The notes: generated from the sequence alone by a model not told the origin. A stretch of DNA of 29,318 nucleotides from JAZKFR01 sp040386295 (GCA_040386295.1 JAZKFR010000072.1:1-29318), one strand, 5' to 3'. Counted from the stretch's first letter, positions 7,861 through 16,298 are shown. Numbers and translations are program-made.

Positions 7861-9041
7861 TGCGGATCAGCGCCTTCAAAAAAACCTTGTTTCCATAAAA
7901 AGCCCATCTGGTCACCTTCTGCCATGTAGGCCGCCACCTGTTGATTATCTTTGGCACGAACGATTTTCGTGCCGCCCTTTTGTTTGCTGAGCCAACAGAC
8001 TTCGTCGAGCTTGGCTGCATTCAAAAAATCAGGAGAGTGGGTTGACACCAAGACCTGCCCACCGCGCTTAGCGTATTGGCGAAACTCTTCAGCCAACTCC
8101 TCCATCAACTTTGGGTACAGCTGGTTTTCAGGTTCTTCGACACAAAGCAAAGGGTGCGGCTTGGGGTCATAGAGTAAAACGAGATAGGCGAACATTCTGA
8201 TCGTTCCATCAGAAACATAACGATCAAGAAAAGCCGTTTTAAATGCGTCATCCAAGAAACGCAGACTCAGAAATCCATCTTGCAAACGCGGTTCGATCTG
8301 ACGCACACCGGGTACACGGCAGCGCATCGCTGCCAAGATTTTTGCAAAGGTCGCTGGATGCTGTTCAAAAAGATACAGCGCGACACGATATAAATTGTCG
8401 CCACTGGCTGACAGATGCTCCGAACTGCCCGTTGCTTTATTCGGCTGACGCGCAGAATCAATGTGGAAATCAGAGACGTGCCAAGACTCAATCAATTGCC
8501 GGAATGCGTTCGCTGCTTTAAAGCGCTCGAATTGCCCAAGCCCTTTAATTGCCAAGGTATCTGGCGATATCTTTTGCAGCTCTCGCGTCAGATCTTGATC
8601 TGCTTTGTTGAAATCCTCTTCATTCGTAATCGCGTAGCCTTCGCCATTTTTGAAATCGAGGAAATGAAACGGGTGGCCATGTGGCCCACGTTTGTAGCGC
8701 AGCCTTTCGCGGCGAACGACAGGAGCGCCATTTTCTTCGGCAATTTCAAGTGAGTAAGTGACCAGGCGTTGCACACCCACAATCAACATGCGGTATTGGA
8801 TCTCAATCAAAATGTGATCGCTGTCAGCATCCCGACTCAGCACCTCGCGAAAGCGCCCACGAAAATCCAAAGCCTGCCGCACATTGTCTTTTAAGCAATC
8901 GTGCAAAAATCCGAACACGTCAAACAGGGTTGTTTTACCCGTGCCATTTGCGCCAACAACAAGCAACAAAGGCGGTATTTCTTTCAAATGAACATCACGA
9001 AACGCCTTGAAATTTTTAAGCCGGATAGATTCTATTCGCAT
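7857..9041 (-). CDS. AAA-family (AAA_21/AAA15, COG4637-like) ATPase
   Basis: A 394-residue ABC/SMC-type ATPase. The N-terminus MRIESIRLKNFKAF is typical. Walker A is GANGTGKT (30-37), a signature-like VSDGTIRM lies ahead of Walker B LLCVEEPENQ (Glu302, Glu303), and the H-loop is STHSPDF (His335). The start at 9041 is preferred over an upstream in-frame ATG at 9104 because the family starts there and AGAGG is 8 nt upstream. These ATPases pair with TOPRIM or other nucleases in OLD-like, Gabija and PARIS-type anti-phage systems, where they sense infection or DNA state. The 4-bp overlap with the DUF4276 gene argues for a complex. All nucleotide-binding motifs are intact. Confidence 0.88.
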   Translation of the reverse strand: MRIESIRLKNFKAFRDVHLKEIPPLLLVVGANGTGKTTLFDVFGFLHDCLKDNVRQALDFRGRFREVLSRDADSDHILIEIQYRMLIVGVQRLVTYSLEIAEENGAPVVRRERLRYKRGPHGHPFHFLDFKNGEGYAITNEEDFNKADQDLTRELQKISPDTLAIKGLGQFERFKAANAFRQLIESWHVSDFHIDSARQPNKATGSSEHLSASGDNLYRVALYLFEQHPATFAKILAAMRCRVPGVRQIEPRLQDGFLSLRFLDDAFKTAFLDRYVSDGTIRMFAYLVLLYDPKPHPLLCVEEPENQLYPKLMEELAEEFRQYAKRGGQVLVSTHSPDFLNAAKLDEVCWLSKQKGGTKIVRAKDNQQVAAYMAEGDQMGFLWKQGFFEGADPQ

Positions 9042-9126
9042 GGACAAACCTCTTATTGATTGCTTATTTTTATCGCCACCTAAATCGCACCGCTCGTTTG
9101 TCAACTTGTCAGGGTGGCCTTTGCTT

Positions 9127-10299
9127 TCACAGCTTATCGACCCGATTCAGCTCAGCAGAAATAAACCCCTCGTTCGACAAGGCGTGCACGATGCCGCGCA
9201 TCAAATAATTGTGACTAAAACCGATGCTGTATTGCCGCGCGCCTGCCTTAATCGGCTGCAGCATCTGGCGCTCGACTAATTTTTTAATCTGATAGCTACG
9301 TTGGGCAACGGACATACCAGGCATGGCGATAGCAAGATCTGCCGCTCTAGCCACACCGTTTTTGGCGCTAATCGTAATGCGCAATACATGCTCCTCCATT
9401 GCCGTAATCAGCGCTCTTTCTCGGGCATAAGCAAGCGCTGGCGAAAGTACTTTCTCTCTTAAATAGCCAAAATCGCTTAGCTGATCGACCTTGCGTAATT
9501 CATCCAGAATGCCCTGTAACACATAGACACACCATGACTCCAGTCCTTCTTGTGTACCGCGATCGGCATCAGCTAATTTGGCGTAATACTGATCACGGTC
9601 GTGGCAAAAAACAGCGCTTGAGTTCAATACCCGGCCGCCAGTTTTGACATTAAAACCATACTTGATCAGCAACGCATAAGTCAGCAAACGCACCACACGA
9701 CCGTTGCCATTGCCGAAGGGATGCACCCAGCCAAAGCGGTGATGCGCCAAGGCCACTTTGATCAAATCATATTTTGGCTGGTGATTTTCGTTGATGAAAG
9801 CCACCAATTCCTGCATGTATTGCGGCACCTGAATAAACTCGGGCGGCAAATGCGCGGACTGCGCAATCATTACCGGCTTCTGTCGATAAGCTCCCGGTGT
9901 GGCATCCCCCTCACGTTCCAAGTGTTCAACCGTAATGGCGTGTAACTCACGGATAAAGCACTCCGACAAGCGATCACCAGGCTGAATACTCGCCTCGACA
10001 TGCGCCATTGCCGCTTCAATGTTTTCCATTTCGCGTAGCTGGTCGGAAGATGTTTTCTGCTTACCCTCCAACTTGCTTTCAACGTAATCGGCTAGCGTCG
10101 TGTGATTCCCTTCAACCCGAGCCGAACCTAAACTTTCCAACATGTGAAAAATATGTTTGAGCTGAAAGAAAATGAACGCCGGTGTCGTGCCGCCCAGCCG
10201 AAGTCGGCGCAGGTGTTCCAGCTCTGTCACCACATCGACCAAGAGCGAATCGAATGCTGGATTGAGGAGCTTCAAATCATGGTGATTAAATACAGGCAT
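9127..10299 (-). CDS. Fic-domain protein (putative AMPylase), class II
   Basis: A 390-residue Fic/DOC protein. The catalytic loop HPFGNGNGR (193-201) is complete, with His193. An N-terminal inhibitory helix of the (S/T)xxxE(G/N) type is visible as SARVEGN (Ser59, Glu63, Gly64), which places it in class II Fic enzymes held inactive by their own Glu until released. The C-terminal part (about 300-375) looks like a winged helix-turn-helix (VARAADLAIAMPGMSVAQRSYQIKKLVE), so it may also bind DNA. Family members transfer AMP or related groups to target hydroxyls. It is the first gene of the five-gene minus-strand run, 85 nt before the ATPase. The start at 10299 lacks a strong ribosome binding site, though no better one is seen. 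Confidence 0.92.
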   Translation of the reverse strand: MPVFNHHDLKLLNPAFDSLLVDVVTELEHLRRLRLGGTTPAFIFFQLKHIFHMLESLGSARVEGNHTTLADYVESKLEGKQKTSSDQLREMENIEAAMAHVEASIQPGDRLSECFIRELHAITVEHLEREGDATPGAYRQKPVMIAQSAHLPPEFIQVPQYMQELVAFINENHQPKYDLIKVALAHHRFGWVHPFGNGNGRVVRLLTYALLIKYGFNVKTGGRVLNSSAVFCHDRDQYYAKLADADRGTQEGLESWCVYVLQGILDELRKVDQLSDFGYLREKVLSPALAYARERALITAMEEHVLRITISAKNGVARAADLAIAMPGMSVAQRSYQIKKLVERQMLQPIKAGARQYSIGFSHNYLMRGIVHALSNEGFISAELNRVDKL

Positions 10300-10327
10300 A
10301 ACGATGCTTTCTCTAATTCAACTCCGT

Positions 10328-10402
10328 AACATCTCTAATATTTTAGAAAATTATGAACTTATACAGCAACTTAAATAAGTTTATTTTTCACAACATCTCT
10401 AA
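10328..10402 (-). promoter_or_regulatory. Putative Fic-operon promoter with paired operator repeats
   Basis: On the minus strand TTGCTG (10369-10364) and TAAAAT (10345-10340) are 18 bp apart in an AT-rich stretch before fic. An 11-bp direct repeat TTAGAGATGTT occurs at 10338-10328, at the predicted transcription start, and again at 10402-10392, upstream of the -35. The two copies are 64 bp apart, about six helical turns. This fits binding of a regulator, possibly Fic through its C-terminal winged helix. The rest of the gene-free stretch (10403-10608) shows only a small hairpin. Confidence 0.45.
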
Positions 10403-10481
10403 ATCAGAAAAACAAGATGTCGACTACTCCGACTTTTAACAGTCAGGCGAGCCTTGTGTTCACCCTGAAGGGCGCAATTGT

Positions 10482-10506
10482 AGAGGGCAGAACCTTTCTA
10501 CCCTCT
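10482..10506. terminator. Small hairpin downstream of the FMN reductase gene
   Basis: AGAGGG, one mismatch, then AGAA pair with TTCT and CCCTCT around a 3-nt loop. It lies about 100 nt past the stop of the minus-strand FMN reductase gene. No T run follows on the minus strand. It may be the 3' end of that transcript. Confidence 0.35.
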
Positions 10507-10608
10507 CTCAGGATGAAAAATTAAGCGATATCCGAATCGGAAAAAATGTGCCGCCAAATTTGGACTTGGCTCTGCTGCACCGAGCTATTCCTTCATCACA
10601 AGCCGCTA

Positions 10609-11160
10609 TCACGCGGTGTTTCTTTTGACCCAGTCAACATACTTATCGACCCAGTTTTGCATGAATTTTTGACTGTCGGCGCCAATGTTGCCCGCCGCAT
10701 CGAATAAGCCTTCCTTCGCCTGGATAAACGCTTCAGGTTGCCCCAATGTCGGCATATCCAGGTAAGCGAGAATGTTGCGCAAATGCTGTTGCGCCATTGA
10801 CGTGCCGATAGCGCCGACTGACACGCCCAATATGCCGGCAGGTTTACCGGCCCAGGCACTTTGTCCATAGGGGCGTGAGGCTAGATCGAGCGCATTTTTG
10901 AGGACGCCAGGGATCGACCGGTTGTATTCCGGCGTGACAAATAAAACGCCATCAGCGGCGACTATTTCCGCTTTTAAGCGTTTTGAGGATTCGCTCGGGT
11001 GCGCGTCGTTGTCTTGATCGTACAGCGGCAAATCACCGATCTCGATGTGCTTGAACGAAAATTCCGCCGGCGCCAATTTTGCAACGGCGCTTGCCAGCTT
11101 GCGGTTGAATGAGTCTTTGCGCAGGCTGCCTACTACGACGGCAATTTGATAGTGGGTCAT
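10609..11160 (-). CDS. NADPH-dependent FMN reductase (ChrR/YieF-like)
   Basis: A 183-residue flavodoxin-fold reductase. The N-terminal FMN phosphate-binding loop is GSLRKDSFNRKL (about 10-21), and the second signature is PEYNRSIPGVLKNALDLASRP (about 76-96), both typical of the NADPH-dependent FMN reductase family that reduces quinones, azo dyes or chromate. The start at 11160 is chosen for GAGGAG about 7 nt upstream; an in-frame ATG at 11184 has none. It is next to an F420-reductase-like gene on the same strand, 199 nt downstream of it. A role in handling oxidative or electrophile stress is plausible; the substrate cannot be told. Confidence 0.9.
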   Translation of the reverse strand: MTHYQIAVVVGSLRKDSFNRKLASAVAKLAPAEFSFKHIEIGDLPLYDQDNDAHPSESSKRLKAEIVAADGVLFVTPEYNRSIPGVLKNALDLASRPYGQSAWAGKPAGILGVSVGAIGTSMAQQHLRNILAYLDMPTLGQPEAFIQAKEGLFDAAGNIGADSQKFMQNWVDKYVDWVKRNTA

Positions 11161-11296
11161 GTTGCTCTCCTCTGAGTAGTACAAAGAAGGCGGAAGCTAT
11201 TGCGCTTCTGCCGGAAACATTGAACGAACAATAAAAATCGTCGGCCATCAGGATACCCGCTACAGGCATGCCATGGCGCTCGTCTATCCAGCTTGT

Positions 11297-11345
11297 GCAA
11301 GGCAAAGCGAAGAGCGTAACGCGACAAAGCCCGGTTTAATGCGCC
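11297..11345. repeat. Dispersed intergenic repeat, copy 1 (partial)
   Basis: The segment shares CAAGGCAA-x-GCG-x-AG, then GACAAAG, CGGTT and TAATGCGC in the same order as the copy between metI and metQ (15244-15325). It lies in the gap between the F420-like reductase and FMN reductase genes. Confidence 0.55.
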
Positions 11346-11359
11346 TTGAAGAATTGGCA

Positions 11360-11983
11360 TTACTGAATGCCAATCCATTTGGGCGCGATGGAGGTGCCTT
11401 TGCCAGCGCCGTAGCCAAAGTAGATGTTCAGTCCGCCGAGCGGCTCAAGATAGCGTGCGTTTTTTAGACCGCCAGCATCGGCCGCCGCAAAGCCTATGCT
11501 TTGGATCAACGCCTTAACCTTTTCCTTTGCGGCGACATCATCGCCAGCGAAATAGACAGGGACGATTTCACCGTTCAGCGACGATCCATTCGCCAGCGTT
11601 TGGGCAAAGACTGTGTTGAAGGCTTTGACGACTTTGGCGCTCGGAAATGCTTTCTGGATTTCCTCAGCAGCCGAGGTGCTATGGCCAATGCTCAGACCCA
11701 TGTAATCCGCAGTCAGCGGATTGGTGATGTCGACCACGACTTTGCCGGCGAGGTTGCCGAGCGCAGCCAATGCGGGTACTGCGTCGCCGTAAGCGGTGGC
11801 GACAATGACAAGATCAGCGCCTTCTATTGCCTTCGACGCGGCGAACGTAGCCCCCGTCGTTTCTGCCAAGGTTTTTGTTTTTGCAACATCGCGGCGGCTG
11901 ATCAGCAACGTGTGTCCTGCTTGGGTGATGTGCTTGGCCAGGCCTGAGCCCATGTTGCCTGCACCGATCAAGCTAATGTTCAT
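11360..11983 (-). CDS. NADPH-dependent F420 reductase-like (NAD(P)-binding) protein
   Basis: A 207-residue Rossmann protein of the NpdG/F420-oxidoreductase family. It opens with the dinucleotide loop MNISLIGAGNMGSGLAKH (GxGxxG) and carries DITNPL (about 88-93) and VVKAFNT (about 117-123), hallmarks of the family. The start at 11983 is backed by GGAGG about 8 nt upstream; a longer frame to 12046 is not. F420 synthesis is generally absent from most betaproteobacteria, so it probably uses NADP with another flavin or substrate. It is divergent from a LysR-type gene that has lost its N-terminus. Confidence 0.85.
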   Translation of the reverse strand: MNISLIGAGNMGSGLAKHITQAGHTLLISRRDVAKTKTLAETTGATFAASKAIEGADLVIVATAYGDAVPALAALGNLAGKVVVDITNPLTADYMGLSIGHSTSAAEEIQKAFPSAKVVKAFNTVFAQTLANGSSLNGEIVPVYFAGDDVAAKEKVKALIQSIGFAAADAGGLKNARYLEPLGGLNIYFGYGAGKGTSIAPKWIGIQ

Positions 11984-12064
11984 ATAAAGCCTCCGTAGGG
12001 TGGTTTGTCTCAGAAGCGGAAGCATTCCGTCGTCTGATGAGCCCATTTAATCAGTTGCAAAATA

Positions 12065-12817
12065 GAAGCAGGCCAAGACTATTACGGACGAGCCGCCCAG
12101 ATACTGGCCATGGTCGAAGAAGCTCAAAGCGCCGTGATGCAAGAAGCCTCGGTGCCGCGCGGCACCTTGCGGGTCGCCTCCTCACACGCTTTTGGCGCTC
12201 GTCATTTGGGTTGGGCGATCACTGAATATCTGCAGCGCTATCCGAACGTAAAAATTGATGTGACGCTGAACGACCGTATGGTCGATCTGGTTGAAGAAGG
12301 CTTCGATATCGGCATCCGTGTCGCCAAGAAAATTGACCCAGGGCTGGTCGCGCGCAAGCTCACGCGGGCGCGCATTGTGGCGTGCGCATCACCTGATTAT
12401 TTGAACAAACACGGCGTGCCCAAATCGCCTGAAGAACTGGCCAAGCACAATTGTCTTTCCTACGCCTATTTGAATTTGCCAAACGAGTGGCACTTCATAC
12501 GCAAAGGGGTGGAGCGAACGGTTTTGGTTGCGGGAGATTTACGTGGCAACAGTGGCGATATTCTGCGCAATGCCGCTATTGAAGGCCTTGGCGTGATTCT
12601 GCAACCTAGCTTCCTGATCTATGAGGCACTACGAGAAAAGAAATTGGTGCGCATATTGGCCGACTGGGAGGCCGACGAACTGACGGTGTTTGCGGTTTAT
12701 CCGAACCATAAGTTCCTGCCACCCAAGGTACGCAGTTTTATTGATTTTCTCGCCGAGCGTTTCGCTTCCGAACCTGGCTCCGAACCTTATTGGGATGTCA
12801 ACATTTGGCCGAATTGA
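12065..12817 (+). pseudogene. LysR-family regulator without its DNA-binding domain
   Basis: The frame reads E-A-G-Q-D-Y-Y-G-R-A-A-Q-I-L-A from 12065 and then continues from the ATG at 12110 through a full substrate-binding domain (PRGTLRVASSHAFGARHLG to the C-terminus). In intact LysR proteins the EAGQ segment follows about 60-70 residues carrying the winged helix-turn-helix. Only about 80 nt lie between it and the divergent reductase gene, and no helix-turn-helix is encoded in any frame there. So the 5' part was deleted. Translation from ATG 12110 (235 residues) would give an effector domain alone. In related genomes such a regulator would control the divergent reductase, so that control is probably lost. 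Confidence 0.85.
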
Positions 12818-12839
12818 AAGACTGAAAGACTGAAAGATT
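12816..12839. repeat. 8-bp tandem repeat, three units
   Basis: GAAAGACT twice and GAAAGATT once (12816-12823, 12824-12831, 12832-12839), starting at the stop codon of the truncated LysR gene. Short slippage-type repeat. Confidence 0.85.
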
Positions 12840-12885
12840 GAACAAACTACAGGCAACGCGGAGCGAAGTCGCAGAACGGAAGCGG

Positions 12886-12912
12886 GAAGTTGTCGAAGTT
12901 GTCGAAGTTGTC
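12886..12912. repeat. 9-bp tandem repeat, three units
   Basis: GAAGTTGTC occurs three times head to tail (12886-12894, 12895-12903, 12904-12912) in the stretch before metN. No coding use is evident. Confidence 0.9.
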
Positions 12913-13002
12913 ATTACCACCTGCGTGCAAACACCCTAGCACCGTACCTCTGCGTCCACACGGCAGCATCGGCAAGCGCCCTCCACCGGCACAAATCAGG
13001 CG

Positions 13003-13117
13003 CTATATAAACACTACGATATATAGACAGACGTTTTTATTCGTTTGATCAAGCATGCTGCTTCGTTATATTGCACGGCCTTGCGCTGCGCAGCCTGTAT
13101 TGCGCGACCTGTATTGC
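13003..13117. promoter_or_regulatory. Candidate control region upstream of metN
   Basis: The 526-nt stretch 12818-13343 has no convincing gene. Besides the tandem repeats it holds an AT-rich inverted repeat CTATATA (13003-13009) and TATATAG (13020-13026), and a direct repeat CCTGTATTGC (13094-13103 and 13108-13117). Any of these could be regulator sites for metNIQ. No SAM or SAH riboswitch fold was recognised. Confidence 0.3.
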
Positions 13118-13343
13118 ACACCCCATTGCGCTTGAGCAGTAGGCTCATTTCGATTTGACGCATTCCCGCATTAGCGCAGCCGCATGCCACATTTCAATGC
13201 CCCTGCCCAGCATTTGCGCACAGGGCGCAATAAACAAAAGCCACAGCAGCGTCACAAACCCAGTCTGACCAGGCCAAGGCAAAAGCGAAACGCTTCTGTC
13301 TTAATGCCCGCCTTGCCCGCCTTGTCCTTGTGCACGCAGCACC

Positions 13344-14555
13344 ATGACGCTCACCGAAACGCTAACGAATATCACCATGACGGCACAAACTGACGCACCT
13401 ACCCTACCCATCTTGAGCTGGCTCAAACGCTTAACGCCAACACAGGTCGGCACACCCTTGAGCCCAATAGCGCTTGCGCAGAAAGTCAGCGCCAGACCGA
13501 GCAGCGCAGAAGATAGCGCGCTGTTTTCGCTACGCAATATCGGCAAAAGCTACGACGGCGTCAGCGTGCTGCAAGACATTGACCTGGATATCGAAGCCGG
13601 TGAAATTTTCGGCATTATTGGCCGCAGCGGGGCGGGCAAAAGTACCTTACTGCGCCTGCTCAACCAACTCGAAAAACCGAGCACCGGGCGTGTGCACTTT
13701 GCTGGACGCGCTTTAGATGAATTAGACGCCAGCGAACTGCGGCAATTGCGGCAACGCATCGGCATGGTCTTTCAGCATTTCAACTTACTCAGCTCGCGCA
13801 CAGTGCGCGACAACATCGCTTTGCCGCTCGAACTAGCCGGCAACACACCGACGCAAATTAAAAAACGGGTAGACGAGTTGCTTGATTTAGTCGGCCTCAG
13901 CGCCCAGGCCACGCGCTATCCGAGCCAAATCAGCGGCGGCCAAAAACAACGCGTAGGCATCGCGCGCGCGCTGGCGACAGAGCCCTGCGTACTGCTCTGC
14001 GACGAAGCCACTTCAGCCCTAGACCCAGAAACCACGCGTTCGATTCTTGATTTACTAGGCGAAATCAACCAACGCTTAAAACTCAGCATCGTCCTCATCA
14101 CGCATCAAATGCAGGTGGTTAAAAGCATCGCGCATCGGGTTGCCGTCATCGACGCAGGCCGTATCGTCGAGCGTGGCACCAGCATAGAACTGTTCGCCTC
14201 GCCCCAACACGAGATCACACGCAGCCTATTGCGTGAAGTGATCGGCCAAGAAGCGCTCAGCGTCTCAAACAGCGTGCGCGCTCGTGCAGAAAAGCTGCTC
14301 GCAACTCAGCCAGGGCGCTTCTGGCGCTTGGCTTTTGTCGGCGATCAAGTCGATCAAGCGCTGCTCGCCGAACTGGCTGAAAAATTCTCGCTGCGCAGTA
14401 ACGTGTTGCACGGCTACATCGACGAAATACAAGGGCAAGCCTTTGGCTCATTACTCGTTGTCGTCACCAAGGAAAACGCCTCAGCAGCAGAACTAGACGC
14501 TGCGGCTCAATTCGTCAGAGAGCAAAACATCAGACTAGAGGAGCTGGCACGATGA
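13344..14555 (+). CDS. metN: Methionine ABC transporter ATPase MetN
   Basis: A 403-residue ATPase of the methionine uptake transporter; it powers MetI with substrate delivered by MetQ. Walker A is GRSGAGKST (93-101), the signature ISGGQKQR is at 196-203 and Walker B is LLCDEATSALD with Asp220-Glu221. A C-terminal NIL domain (about 320-400) is present, which in this family binds methionine and inhibits transport when cytoplasmic methionine is high. The first about 58 residues precede the usual start of the family (ALFSLRNIGKSYDG) and look unstructured. No ribosome binding site supports the ATG at 13344 or the in-frame ATG at 13377, so the true start may lie further in, possibly at a non-ATG codon. 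It overlaps metI by 4 bp. Confidence 0.93.
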   Translation: MTLTETLTNITMTAQTDAPTLPILSWLKRLTPTQVGTPLSPIALAQKVSARPSSAEDSALFSLRNIGKSYDGVSVLQDIDLDIEAGEIFGIIGRSGAGKSTLLRLLNQLEKPSTGRVHFAGRALDELDASELRQLRQRIGMVFQHFNLLSSRTVRDNIALPLELAGNTPTQIKKRVDELLDLVGLSAQATRYPSQISGGQKQRVGIARALATEPCVLLCDEATSALDPETTRSILDLLGEINQRLKLSIVLITHQMQVVKSIAHRVAVIDAGRIVERGTSIELFASPQHEITRSLLREVIGQEALSVSNSVRARAEKLLATQPGRFWRLAFVGDQVDQALLAELAEKFSLRSNVLHGYIDEIQGQAFGSLLVVVTKENASAAELDAAAQFVREQNIRLEELAR

Positions 14556-15205
14556 GCCCCGAACTAATCACGCTGTTCTTCGATTCCGCTCTCGAAACAC
14601 TCTGGATGGTCGGCGCCGCTGGCCTGGCCAGCACGCTTCTGGGACTCCCCCTCGGCGTCTTACTGGCGCTCAGCGATGGTCACGGTTTATTGCGCCAACC
14701 CTGGCTTAATCGCCTACTCGGGCTGCTGGTCAATGCGCTGCGCTCAACGCCCTTCATCATCCTGATGGTCGCTGTCATTCCGCTCACACGCTGGCTTGTG
14801 GGCACCTCAATCGGCACTTCGGCAGCGGTGGTGCCGCTCACCATTGCGGCCACCGCCTTTGTCGCGCGCCTGATCGAAAGCAATGTGCGCGAACTAGATC
14901 GTGGCCTCAGCGAAACACTGCAAGCCATGGGCGCGACGCCGTGGCAAATCGTGCGCAAAGCACTCATTCCTGAAGCACTACCCGGCATCATCGCCAGCGT
15001 CACGATGACCTTGATCAGCCTAATCGGTTACTCGGCGATGGCGGGTGCCGTAGGCGGTGGTGGCCTCGGTGACCTCGGCATGCGTTACGGCTACCAGCGC
15101 TTCTTACCCGAAGTCATGGCGCTCGTCGTGCTAGCGCTGATCGTTCTGGTCGCGCTGGTGCAGTCGGTTGGCGCGCGCTTGGCACAACGCGTGAACCATC
15201 GTTAA
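14552..15205 (+). CDS. metI: Methionine ABC transporter permease MetI
   Basis: A 217-residue inner membrane permease with about five hydrophobic segments. The cytoplasmic coupling loop reads LQAMGATPWQIVRKALIPEALPGI, the EAA-type motif that contacts the MetN ATPase, followed by the family segment GYSAMAGAVGGGGLGDLG. The start codon overlaps the metN stop (ATGA), so the two are translationally coupled. Length matches the family. Confidence 0.95.
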   Translation: MSPELITLFFDSALETLWMVGAAGLASTLLGLPLGVLLALSDGHGLLRQPWLNRLLGLLVNALRSTPFIILMVAVIPLTRWLVGTSIGTSAAVVPLTIAATAFVARLIESNVRELDRGLSETLQAMGATPWQIVRKALIPEALPGIIASVTMTLISLIGYSAMAGAVGGGGLGDLGMRYGYQRFLPEVMALVVLALIVLVALVQSVGARLAQRVNHR

Positions 15206-15243
15206 TTCCAATTCACATTAGAGACGAGACGCGAAAACAACCA

Positions 15244-15325
15244 AACAAGCCGCAGACATTGCTGTAGCAAGGCAAGGCGCAGTTGACAAAGTAGCGGTTC
15301 TAATGCGCATGGGAATAAGCAGGTG
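15244..15325. repeat. Dispersed intergenic repeat, copy 2
   Basis: Begins AACAAGCCGCAG and reads through ATTGCTGT, CAAGGCAAGGCG, GACAAAG, CGGTTCTAATGCGC and ATAAG. The first half matches the copy at 28816 and the second half matches both 28816 and 11297. It fills most of the gap between metI and metQ. Confidence 0.7.
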
Positions 15326-15379
15326 CGCAACATGAACACATCCATAAACATTAAAGATTACTAACCCAGGAGCCCCACC

Positions 15380-16201
15380 ATGCAAGCATCAAAACTACTG
15401 AGCGGCTTACTGCTCGTCGCCAGCACCGTCATTAGCCTAAGCCTAGGCGCAGCGCACGCTGCGGTGCCGGATAAAGACAAAGAGCTCAGCCTCAGCATCG
15501 GCGCCACCGCCGGTCCGCACGCGCAAATTTTAGAAGTGGTGAAGAAAATCGCCGCACGCGACGGGCTCAAGCTCCGCATCGTCGAATTCTCCGACTACAT
15601 CCAACCCAACGCCGCACTGGCTGCCGGCGAGCTCGATGTCAACAGCTACCAACACCAACCCTACCTCGATAACGCAAACCAAGAACGGGGCTACAAACTC
15701 GTCTCGATCGGCAAAACGATTATTTTCCCAATGGGCTTGTACTCAAAAAAAATCAGCTCGCTCAAACAACTCGCCAACGGCGCGCGCGTTGCTATTCCGA
15801 ACGACCCAACCAACGGTGGACGTGCGCTCTTACTGATGCAAGCACATGGTTTGATCAAACTAAAAGCCGAAGCCGGGCTTAAAGCAACGCCCATAGACAT
15901 CATCGACAATCCAAAGAAACTCAAATTTCTCGAGCTTGACGCAGCGCAATTACCGCGTGCTTTAGACGATGTGGATCTGGCCGGTGTTAATACCAACTAC
16001 GCGCTACCCGCAGGTTTAGTGCCGACGCGTGACGCACTCGCCATCGAAAGCACGCAATCCCCCTACGCCAACGTCATCGTCGTGCGGGCTGCCGACAAAG
16101 ACAAAGCTGTGTTGAAAAAACTGCTCAAGTCGTACCAAAACGATGAAGTAAAACAATTCATCAAAACGCAGTTCCAAGATTCCGTGGTGCCCGCCTGGTA
16201 A
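15380..16201 (+). CDS. metQ: Methionine-binding protein MetQ
   Basis: A 273-residue periplasmic substrate-binding protein of the NlpA/MetQ family that hands methionine to MetNI. A signal peptide is clear (hydrophobic core about 6-24, likely cleavage after AHA at 27). There is no lipobox cysteine, so it is a soluble periplasmic form rather than a lipoprotein. Family motifs include SIGATAGPHAQIL (about 39-51), FSDYIQPN, LDVNSYQHQPYL, and GVNTNYALPAG near 212-222. AGGAG lies a few bases before the ATG. It is separated from metI by 174 nt that carry a dispersed repeat, so it may have its own promoter. Confidence 0.95.
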   Translation: MQASKLLSGLLLVASTVISLSLGAAHAAVPDKDKELSLSIGATAGPHAQILEVVKKIAARDGLKLRIVEFSDYIQPNAALAAGELDVNSYQHQPYLDNANQERGYKLVSIGKTIIFPMGLYSKKISSLKQLANGARVAIPNDPTNGGRALLLMQAHGLIKLKAEAGLKATPIDIIDNPKKLKFLELDAAQLPRALDDVDLAGVNTNYALPAGLVPTRDALAIESTQSPYANVIVVRAADKDKAVLKKLLKSYQNDEVKQFIKTQFQDSVVPAW

Positions 16202-16223
16202 GCCTAGATTCAATTCAGGCCAA

Positions 16224-16265
16224 TGCCTCTGCTGGCGGACTTAATAGAGCACGCCAGCAGAGGCA
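16224..16265. terminator. 14-bp perfect hairpin after metQ
   Basis: TGCCTCTGCTGGCG (16224-16237) pairs perfectly with CGCCAGCAGAGGCA (16252-16265) across a 14-nt loop, 23 nt after the metQ stop and just before the cystathionine beta-synthase remnant. No T run follows. It probably ends or stabilises the metNIQ message. Confidence 0.55.
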
Positions 16266-16298
16266 GCACCAGCCTCAAGACAAGATCAAATACACGCT

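Noticed and set aside
3900..10400. Prophage or integrative element around the defence-like genes
   Set aside because: No integrase, transposase, phage structural gene or flanking attachment repeat was found, although tRNA genes occur in the window.
12816..12912. CRISPR array
   Set aside because: Repeats are 8-9 bp and directly adjacent, with no spacers and no cas genes.
12818..13343. SAM or SAH riboswitch before metN
   Set aside because: The region was read for the conserved paired elements of known methionine-linked riboswitches and none was recognised.
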